This document shows, piece by piece, positions 41,901 through 48,772 of a stretch of 48,772 nucleotides of DNA. This DNA is from Clostridia bacterium (lineage in GTDB: Bacteria > Bacillota > Clostridia > RUG12999). The stretch spans positions 1-48,772 of the forward strand of contig JAAWTG010000019.1 of assembly GCA_022801925.1 (NCBI GenBank), written 5' to 3'. The stretch's first letter is position 1. Each line of letters starts with the position of its first letter. The notes below the pieces were generated by a model. The model ran no database searches and was not told the DNA's origin. It worked only from the letters and a program-made list of their open reading frames with translations. The position numbers and the translations under genes are program-made.

Positions 41901-44399
41901 TCATTCATCAGTTGCCGGAACCATGGTGGTAGTTTCATAAATGATTACCTGCACACCCTTGGGCGACGGCCATTCTGCAACATAGTACCAAAGCGGGCAT
42001 TGATTCGGAACATTTTTATAAGAACGTTTTATAAACTTTCTTGAATATCGGTCATATTCATAGACCCGCGGTGAGTCGCAAAAATACACTTCACTCGGTT
42101 CTCCCGCTGTTTCGAACTGTATCACATTTTCATCCCGGAATCTTATGGAATCCATTTTGAAAAATCCATTTGATCTATCCGGTGAATATTCGGTAGTTTT
42201 CCATGTTTCCGGTTCACCGCTCATGTCAAATACATCATTTTTGGGATTGAGCGCAATCGGTTCTTCGCTGAGTGTTTTGTTACGATAGCGCACAAAGCAT
42301 CTATCTTTCAAATTATTATTAGCTACAAATTCATTGGTTGCTATATAACTCGACCCTCCTGCAAACTCAATCCGCACTTTATTATCAGGAAGCTGACTTA
42401 TTTTTTGAAGCACATCAAGCGTTGTGTAGTAGCTGCACAGTTGATCACAATTTCTGGTCAATGCAACAAATCGCGGCAGGGGATTATATCGGATATCAAA
42501 ATCTGAAACAACCGTCATCGCAACCCCATTTACAGTTCGTGATCCTCTAATAGATTCCCATGTAATATGCTTCACGGTAAATTCTCCATCCATTTCAAGC
42601 AGCGCAAACATTGTCGCTCTTTTTACCGGCACCCCTCCAATTTGATGTGTGTTCCCCACATCCTCAAGATCGTTCGTAGTTGTTGAGGAACCCCAGTATT
42701 CCGGCACCTCAATCTTTTTGATTTCATTCTGATTGTTTAAGATGAATTTTAAAAAACCACGACCATCATAATCTTTAGCAACCGAAGTTACGTAATCCAT
42801 ACTAAGCGAGTCGGCGCTCAGCTTGGAAGAAACTTTATAGATTGCCTCGCCGGTGCCGCCGGTAATTTTATGGACTTTAACCTCATATTCTCCGCCCAAA
42901 GCGCTTGAGGAGCCCACTCCCATTACCACGCCGTAAAATTCATTCATTTCTGATAAAGATTCATCAACTTCCATAAAACGGACGCATTTATTATCGTCAA
43001 TATAGATTTTTACAGCCTTTGAAAGGGATTTTGTGTAATCCTCACGGTCGGAATATTTCTTGGTAATGGTTGACTGTGCTATGAGTTTATGCGTTTCACT
43101 TATTTCATATTCAACATCATCAATATAGATAGAATCCGGACCATAGCTTTCAAATCTGCCTTCGGCTGTTCTGGAGGATGCAACAATGATAAATTTTGTT
43201 TCGTCTTTATTGCACCAGTAGTCAAACACCATATCAGCTTTTAAGTCAAGCATATTGCTGCTTCTTACGCCGTCTACATAGATTTCCAGTTCTTTCACCT
43301 TGTCAAAGCCGGAAATTGTATTTTCAGGCATTTTACCTGTAATATACTTAATTTCCTGTGGGTCTGCACGATAGATTAATCCTCCAACACGCAAAGAATA
43401 CGCTTCAACCTTGACAATCTTGTCCTTTTTTATGATGATTTTTGCAAACGTATTGATGTAGTTTCCGGCAGCTGCCTGTTCATTCAATGTAATCTTTGCA
43501 TTATCTTCCACCTCAAAGGTTTCTCCGCTGTTTCTCAGCGATATTTCCCTTATGGCGGAAGGATATATGCTGCTCTTACTTTGTTCATCGTTTACATATT
43601 CTATAAAATCATAAACAATTTTTGTGTCGCCCAAAACATCAATGTAGATGACAATATCATCGTTTTTTCGCACATATATCTCTGCTCTTCCTTCGGGAAT
43701 GGTACCTAAATCTATGTTTTCCGTAAAATAAATTTTTCCGTTTGCCTCTATTTTACTGTCCGATACATCGACATTCGTGATGTCAGCCTTTATGATGTCA
43801 ATCCCTAACCCACTCAGCAAAGTGCTGTCCTCGTCAACCGCACTCATAATGACATCACCATAGGATACCGGTTTCATCAAAGGGCTTTCCAGTGCGTTAT
43901 CCAAAAGCTTCAATGCATCTTTTAGTTCAAATTTCGCATTCACGCCTTTGAGTACATTTGCTTTTAAAGCCGCTCCGACATATCCCTCTGCTTCCGCGGC
44001 AGGTCCATATCCCAAAACTTTTACAATCATTTTGATTGCCTCATCATACGATATCGCATTATCAGGATAAAAATAGTCTGCTTTTTCAATCAATCCTGCT
44101 TTCAACGCAAACTGGATTTCATTGGATGCAAACCCGCCGGGGTTTACATCCTTAAAATCCACTTCCGCATAATGGGGCGCCGCATTGCCTGATAAGTACA
44201 TTTTTACCGCCGTTTTCACAAACAATGCCCTGCTCATCTGCGCTTGATTTACATTGAGATCCGCCGCATCCAAAAAACCGAGACCTTCCAGCCGATACGC
44301 TTCTTTTGGTATATCCCTTGACGCAGCATTCACCTGAATTCCTGATATAAAAATTGAGAAAACAACCAATACTGCAAAAAGCTTGTTACATAATTTCAT
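41901..44399 (-). CDS. Secreted SLH-anchored protein of unknown function (832 residues)
   Basis: Signal peptide at 1-25 (MKLCNKLFAVLVVFSIFISG, cleavage after VNA). Three degenerate SLH repeats follow at about 28-180: KEAYRLEGLGFLDAADLNVN, FALKAGLIEKADYFYPDNAI with YDEAIKMIVKVLGYG, and AALKANVLKGVNAKFELKDA. Residues about 185-832 are beta-rich, with many short strands and repeated I-Y-I/V-D motifs (AEIYVRKNDDIVIYIDVLGD, ELEIYVDGVRSS, PDSIYIDDVEYEI). No family or catalytic signature is recognised. It is probably a structural or glycan-binding surface protein. AGGAGG precedes the ATG. It stands 12 bases after the giant Fn3/SLH gene and 14 bases before the GH gene start, so all three are made together. 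Confidence 0.85.
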   Translation of the reverse strand: MKLCNKLFAVLVVFSIFISGIQVNAASRDIPKEAYRLEGLGFLDAADLNVNQAQMSRALFVKTAVKMYLSGNAAPHYAEVDFKDVNPGGFASNEIQFALKAGLIEKADYFYPDNAISYDEAIKMIVKVLGYGPAAEAEGYVGAALKANVLKGVNAKFELKDALKLLDNALESPLMKPVSYGDVIMSAVDEDSTLLSGLGIDIIKADITNVDVSDSKIEANGKIYFTENIDLGTIPEGRAEIYVRKNDDIVIYIDVLGDTKIVYDFIEYVNDEQSKSSIYPSAIREISLRNSGETFEVEDNAKITLNEQAAAGNYINTFAKIIIKKDKIVKVEAYSLRVGGLIYRADPQEIKYITGKMPENTISGFDKVKELEIYVDGVRSSNMLDLKADMVFDYWCNKDETKFIIVASSRTAEGRFESYGPDSIYIDDVEYEISETHKLIAQSTITKKYSDREDYTKSLSKAVKIYIDDNKCVRFMEVDESLSEMNEFYGVVMGVGSSSALGGEYEVKVHKITGGTGEAIYKVSSKLSADSLSMDYVTSVAKDYDGRGFLKFILNNQNEIKKIEVPEYWGSSTTTNDLEDVGNTHQIGGVPVKRATMFALLEMDGEFTVKHITWESIRGSRTVNGVAMTVVSDFDIRYNPLPRFVALTRNCDQLCSYYTTLDVLQKISQLPDNKVRIEFAGGSSYIATNEFVANNNLKDRCFVRYRNKTLSEEPIALNPKNDVFDMSGEPETWKTTEYSPDRSNGFFKMDSIRFRDENVIQFETAGEPSEVYFCDSPRVYEYDRYSRKFIKRSYKNVPNQCPLWYYVAEWPSPKGVQVIIYETTTMVPATDE

Positions 44400-44411
44400 G
44401 AATGATTCCTC

Positions 44412-47400
44412 CTAACGATTTCTTCCCTGTATCATCTGATATACCACCTTTGCAGCCATTGCACGCGTTACCTCGCCTTCAGGAGCAAACATATTATCGC
44501 CCACACCGTTCACAATACCCATCTGCTGGAGTTCGCTAACCGCTTCCTTCGCATAATCTGCAATTCCGCTTCCGTCAGAAAATTCCAATTTGCTGTACTT
44601 TTTATCCAAATTCAAATTCTGGCTTTCTATGACGCGGCTCATGATGGTACACATATCCTGCCGGGATATCGTCTCGCCCGCGCCAAAAGTATTATCTGCA
44701 ACACCTTTGATGATTCCGGCATTCACTGCACAAGAAACATACTTGTAGTACCAAGCTGATGGGTCAACGTCTGAAAAACTGCTGCCGGTATTTTCATCCT
44801 CTATTTCAAAAGCTCTTACAATGATTGCGACAAATTCTTCTCTTGTGATAGAATTATCCGGTCGGAACGTATTGTCTTCATATCCGTTTATGATATTGTT
44901 TTCACTGAGATAAAGGATACCTTCACGCGCCCATTCTACCGATGAAATATCGCTAAAGGTTGTCTTAACAGGCGGTGTAATCACAGGATTGTTTCCGCCG
45001 CCTGTACTCGGTCTTGCTCCGCCGATTGACGAAGAACCGCCGCCATTGCCGCCGGAACCACCGGAGCCTCCCGAACCACTCGAACCCTTGGTCGCGGAAA
45101 CCGTTGCACTGCCGTTTACTGCAAATTCTTTCACTGCATCTGCATCCGAATAATAGCAATACAGTTTTCCGGTAGCAGAAATCTGTGAACTTCCGCTTTC
45201 CAATGCCCGGATTGCAAACGTTCCGATGCCGTCTTTGAGCGACATAGCTTTCGTTTTATCGGCAGCACAATGAATTTTTAGTTTACCGGTTTCATTTTCG
45301 GCTGTGATTCCGCTGTTTTTCAAACTGTTTACTATCTTGACTTCATCTTTATCCAAAAGCAATTTGCTGCTGTCATAGGAAATCTCAATGTCAAAGCCGC
45401 ACACAGTTTCGTTTGCTGCGCCGCCTGTGAAATCTAAGGTTTGCACCATCGGCGCATTTGTCGTACCTGACATAGACTGCAGATTTAAGTCAACCGTTTT
45501 CACAACTGTTTCTGTGCTGACAGTTGAATCGGTTGTGAAGGAAAGCGTATATTTTTGCTTTTGAACCGTTCCGCCTTTTGATACCGCATTTTCAACAACC
45601 ACCGAGTATGCTTGATTCGCCTCAAGATTTTCAAGCAAGTTTATCACGTATTCGCCGTTTTGCTCGTCATACTCAACAATGGAAGGCACTTTTTTGTTTC
45701 TGCACACAACCTTCATTTCATTGCTTGACAGCTGTTTTTCGTCCATTTCTGTGTCAAACTTAACCGAGAACTGATTGGTCTGCCCGCTGATTATGGCATC
45801 ATTTTCAAGCACATTGCCGCCAGCCTTGACAGACACTACTTCCGGCGCCTGATTTGCATAAATCGCAATTTCGTCAACCATAAAAAAGGTATTTTCAGCA
45901 AGACCTTGCAATTCGCTGACAAGCACCAATTCTTCAACATTAGAATAGTTGAAGTTGGTTTCATACGGTAAATTCGCTGACGTTGCCGTATAAACACCTT
46001 TTTGCGGTAAATCTTTCAGCGGAATCCGCACAAAATTCCAGCCTGTATTTTTCACATACCGGTCAAGTGCAACAGCTGCTTTTAATCTTACTGTTTTTCC
46101 TGCAAGACTTGAGTTATAGTTCTGAACAGCACCGAAACTGAGTTTGCTGATATCTAACCCTTCCGGCACATACATCAAAAATCTTATTTCTGCAGCGCCG
46201 CTTTTAATCCTTGAAAAATCCAATCCACCAGTTGCCGCAAATCCTGCCGTCTGTTCAGCAAAATTCGGCGAGCTGAATCCGATGCGAATACCTCTTGCAC
46301 CAATCGCGCTGTATTCTGCGCCTGATTCTATCACTGCCCCATTGGTTGTTGCAAACTTGAGTCCATCCCCCAATGTATCGCCAAATACATCACGAAATAC
46401 TTCAAATTTTGAACCGTGTTTTATATATCTTACTGTTTCCGAAGCACGTGATAATTGATCTGCTTCATTCACTGCTTTCACATAAAATTCATAGAAACTA
46501 TCATCTGCACAGTCTTCAAATACATAAAAACAGTCCGTTGTTTGTGCGGCACGCACGCCGTTTCTGTATACTTCGTACCCTTTTGCACCTTCAACGTCGT
46601 CCCATGAAATCTTAACGTTACCGTCAGCGTCCTCCGCCTTCACATTTTCGGGTGGTGAAATGACATCTGCCACTACCGAAATCTCTGTTGTTTTATCCGA
46701 TTTAGCAGAATCCACGCCTACCGCGGCAACAGAGTAACAGTATGCAGCACCTGCCGTCAAACCGGAGCTGTCGGTATATTCATGCGCATCAGCGCCTACC
46801 GTAGTCAGTAATGCGCCGTTACGATAGATTTCATAGCCGGTCGCCGTCCCATATCTCGGTGCTTCCCATGTTAATTTAACCGCCAGTTGACCCTGAACCG
46901 GCGCAGCTGCAAAATTCTCCGGTCTGCCCACGCTGCTGATAAAGCTCTGCACCGGCGCAGAAAATACTGTCGCACTGCCATCCGCTAATATTTCACGAAT
47001 CGTATATTCATATGTATGACCTAAAACTACATCTGTGTCCCTATAGCTTTGCGCGCTCCCTTCCAGCGCCGCAATTTTCTCTTCGTCTCTGAATATTTCA
47101 ATTACGCGGCAATTCTCTGCTTTTCCATCCCAGCCGAGCGTAATGCTGTCTTGCGCAACATCGGAAACCCCAAGCTTTATGCTTGTTGCCTGCGGCTGCC
47201 TTATCTCATAGCAATAGGTGAAGTTTCCATCTTCCACATAAAGAATAGGGCTTACAACTCTGCCGTCATTCAGAATTACAGAAGCCAAAGAATTTGATGA
47301 ATAATTTTCCAAACTCTGCCAAGTAGCCGTACTGTCAGCTTTTTCTTTCACCAAATATGCATTTTTGCCGGAGATATACTGTTTCATATCACTCAGGCTT

Positions 47401-48772
47401 TGTCCATAGTTGTAGATAATTCCCATTTCATTGTTGATATATTTTTCCGGCGCATCAATATATGCTGCATCGCCAAAGGAAAAATATGGTGAAACCACCG
47501 GCTCATCCACACTATATGCTACCTTGACATCATCAACGTAAACATCAATGCTGCGCTCGTCCGCACCCGTATTCACATCTCTGACCTGGAAATTCAGCCG
47601 GCTGAGACCCGCAATAGTCAGGTTCTCATTGCTGATATCTTTTTCCTTTACAACCGGATAGCCGTTCACATAAATGGTCATTGTCTTGTCCATCTTGTCA
47701 AAAACATAATCATAGTTTGCCCACTTACCGGCATCCGTCCGCACTTCATAAAACGTCCCAAAAACGCCTTGACGCCGCCCATACCAGTGAAGCATCTCTT
47801 TCTCGCTGTTACCCCCGGCAGTCAGAAAATCAAACGACACATCCAGACCGGCACCATTCTCTCCAAGGACTGATTCCGGCGGCATAGGGTCTTGCGCAGC
47901 ACTGAAGGAAACATGCAGATACCGTTCATTGTCTTCCATTTTCTGCGAATTCGATATCATTCTGTGGCTCACTCCGTTAGTTCCTTGGTCGCCGTCCCAA
48001 CCACCCATCCAAGTACCTTCTTCCGCAGAATTCGGTACATTGGTAGTTCCGTCAGCTTGCTTCCCAAACGGAAGTTTGAATGTCGCGTTGAGATGAAGCG
48101 ATTTATCGTCAGATGCTCTGCCGTTTGCTCCCGTTTTCAGTTCATAAGCCGATTCCATATTCTGACCACCATTCTCATCCAAATAGGAGAAAAATGGCTT
48201 TCTGTCAAATTGTTCTGTTGTAGGTTCTTCACCATTCCACCAATTCCGATTGTTGAAATTCTCGGCGTATATTACCCTGCTGTCTGAACTGCCAAAGCTT
48301 ACAAAAACAGAAGCCTCCGGTGTTTTGCCGGATCTAATCTCTCCAAATAGCGCCGCAACGGAATAACGGTATGTAGTATCCTTCTTTATAGCGGAACTAT
48401 CAGTGTATTCAAACACGTCGGCATCCACCGCAGTCAATAAAACGTCATTGCGATATATTTCATATCCTGTTGCTCCATCAATGCTTGGCGCTTCCCATGT
48501 TAATTTAACAGCCAACCGATCCGGAACTTGTGCAGCTGCAAAATTCTCCGGCTTTCCAACATTACTCAACGTATCGGTAAATGCAGATACGTTGTTGTCC
48601 GGCAGCAATTCGCGAATCATATAATCATATGCTGTATTTGCCACCACACTCGTATCCGTATAGCTCTGTGCACTTCCTTCCAGCGCCGCAATCTTTTCTC
48701 CGTCTCTGAATATTTCAATCCCCCTGCAATTTGCCGCATTACCCTCCCAAGTAAGCGTAATACTGCTTCCTG
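44412..48772 (-). CDS. Giant secreted Fn3 / concanavalin-like / SLH protein, 5' end cut by window
   Basis: The frame is open to the right edge; 1452 residues are visible. In order: Fn3 pair (visible residues 2-155), concanavalin-like jelly-roll (about 165-425; YAENFNNRNWWNG, IDVYVDDVKVAY), a linker domain, a second Fn3 pair (540-700), and a third Fn3 (705-785). Next come a CBM-like sandwich (about 790-970), an Ig-like Big_5 domain (about 975-1080) and a cohesin-like domain (about 1090-1225). A Gly/Ser linker (about 1227-1262) and three SLH repeats (FSDISSVEWAREGILYLSEN, FSDVDPSAWYYKYVSCAVNA, FSDGSGIADYAKEAVSELQQ) end it. It should bind a polysaccharide and be held on the wall by the SLH repeats. 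No catalytic site is seen; one may lie in the missing part. First visible gene of the six-gene unit. Confidence 0.9.
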   Translation of the reverse strand, partial: GSSITLTWEGNAANCRGIEIFRDGEKIAALEGSAQSYTDTSVVANTAYDYMIRELLPDNNVSAFTDTLSNVGKPENFAAAQVPDRLAVKLTWEAPSIDGATGYEIYRNDVLLTAVDADVFEYTDSSAIKKDTTYRYSVAALFGEIRSGKTPEASVFVSFGSSDSRVIYAENFNNRNWWNGEEPTTEQFDRKPFFSYLDENGGQNMESAYELKTGANGRASDDKSLHLNATFKLPFGKQADGTTNVPNSAEEGTWMGGWDGDQGTNGVSHRMISNSQKMEDNERYLHVSFSAAQDPMPPESVLGENGAGLDVSFDFLTAGGNSEKEMLHWYGRRQGVFGTFYEVRTDAGKWANYDYVFDKMDKTMTIYVNGYPVVKEKDISNENLTIAGLSRLNFQVRDVNTGADERSIDVYVDDVKVAYSVDEPVVSPYFSFGDAAYIDAPEKYINNEMGIIYNYGQSLSDMKQYISGKNAYLVKEKADSTATWQSLENYSSNSLASVILNDGRVVSPILYVEDGNFTYCYEIRQPQATSIKLGVSDVAQDSITLGWDGKAENCRVIEIFRDEEKIAALEGSAQSYRDTDVVLGHTYEYTIREILADGSATVFSAPVQSFISSVGRPENFAAAPVQGQLAVKLTWEAPRYGTATGYEIYRNGALLTTVGADAHEYTDSSGLTAGAAYCYSVAAVGVDSAKSDKTTEISVVADVISPPENVKAEDADGNVKISWDDVEGAKGYEVYRNGVRAAQTTDCFYVFEDCADDSFYEFYVKAVNEADQLSRASETVRYIKHGSKFEVFRDVFGDTLGDGLKFATTNGAVIESGAEYSAIGARGIRIGFSSPNFAEQTAGFAATGGLDFSRIKSGAAEIRFLMYVPEGLDISKLSFGAVQNYNSSLAGKTVRLKAAVALDRYVKNTGWNFVRIPLKDLPQKGVYTATSANLPYETNFNYSNVEELVLVSELQGLAENTFFMVDEIAIYANQAPEVVSVKAGGNVLENDAIISGQTNQFSVKFDTEMDEKQLSSNEMKVVCRNKKVPSIVEYDEQNGEYVINLLENLEANQAYSVVVENAVSKGGTVQKQKYTLSFTTDSTVSTETVVKTVDLNLQSMSGTTNAPMVQTLDFTGGAANETVCGFDIEISYDSSKLLLDKDEVKIVNSLKNSGITAENETGKLKIHCAADKTKAMSLKDGIGTFAIRALESGSSQISATGKLYCYYSDADAVKEFAVNGSATVSATKGSSGSGGSGGSGGNGGGSSSIGGARPSTGGGNNPVITPPVKTTFSDISSVEWAREGILYLSENNIINGYEDNTFRPDNSITREEFVAIIVRAFEIEDENTGSSFSDVDPSAWYYKYVSCAVNAGIIKGVADNTFGAGETISRQDMCTIMSRVIESQNLNLDKKYSKLEFSDGSGIADYAKEAVSELQQMGIVNGVGDNMFAPEGEVTRAMAAKVVYQMIQGRNR
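46683..47147 (-). repeat. Second copy of the duplicated Fn3 pair
   Basis: Codes for an Fn3 pair closely matching the pair at 48312-48764: both contain EIFRD-EKIAALEGSAQSY, NFAAA, AVKLTWEAP, ATGYEIYRN and EYTDSS at the same spacing. The DNA also stays alike, for example GCAGCTGCAAAATTCTCCGG (plus strand) in both. It is an internal duplication within one gene. Confidence 0.85.
48312..48764 (-). repeat. First copy of the duplicated Fn3 pair
   Basis: Matches the pair at 46683-47147, with about 1.2 kb of concanavalin-like domain between the copies. The duplication may continue past the window edge, since the alignment is still good at the last bases. Confidence 0.8.

Noticed and set aside
44965-45159. 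Gly/Ser-rich low-complexity stretch as a repeat array or CRISPR-like structure
   Set aside because: It encodes the flexible linker before the SLH repeats of the giant protein; the base repeats follow from GGN/TCN codons.

Overview
The window looks like chromosomal DNA of an anaerobic, spore-forming lineage of Bacillota, most likely class Clostridia. The basis is a spoVT remnant, S-layer-homology (SLH) proteins, AGGAGG-type ribosome binding sites, TTG/GTG starts, an ABC sugar importer without its own ATPase, and protein sequences typical of gut Clostridia. Genus cannot be read from the sequence. No rRNA, tRNA or CRISPR array was seen.

Region 1 (1-15.8 kb) is ordinary core genome. On the minus strand are a family 2 glycosyltransferase (cut by the window edge), a VOC-fold protein, mutY, a Bax-inhibitor-1 membrane protein, and valS behind a small membrane protein. 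On the plus strand are a carbohydrate importer (lipoprotein plus two permeases), malQ and glgP, which together suggest maltodextrin uptake and use. They are followed by a 33-residue membrane peptide, a membrane-anchored cyclophilin, a lone receiver-domain protein and an alpha/beta hydrolase that lacks its serine nucleophile.

Region 2 (15.8-32.2 kb, all minus strand, visibly richer in A+T) is a mobile defence island. It begins with a large serine recombinase whose reading frame runs without a stop into the C-terminal 151 codons of spoVT, so spoVT appears to be the integration site. Behind it lie a small unknown gene, a self-inhibited Fic protein with a winged-helix tail, a Fic toxin with an HTH-antitoxin fusion, a HipA-like kinase with an AbrB-like partner, and a type I restriction-modification operon. 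That operon is hsdM-hsdS-DUF4393-hsdR-metallopeptidase. Just upstream of it, in the same direction, sit an HTH-DUF3990 (ADP-ribosyltransferase-like) protein and a partner. Each of the four toxin-like modules has a promoter with a 17-base spacer that carries or overlaps an inverted repeat, which suggests separate autoregulation. The missing 5' end of spoVT is not in the window.

Region 3 (32.3 kb to the end, minus strand) is a six-gene carbohydrate operon ending at a hairpin near 32.3 kb. It encodes three secreted SLH proteins: a giant Fn3 / concanavalin-like / SLH protein cut by the window edge, an 832-residue SLH protein of unknown function, and a clan GH-A glycoside hydrolase with SLH repeats. 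These are followed by cytoplasmic enzymes: a GH3, a trehalase-like GH37 and a second GH3 of permuted domain order. The reading is surface capture and cleavage of a glycan followed by intracellular hydrolysis of the imported oligosaccharides. Whether region 3 is host DNA or cargo of the spoVT element cannot be settled here.
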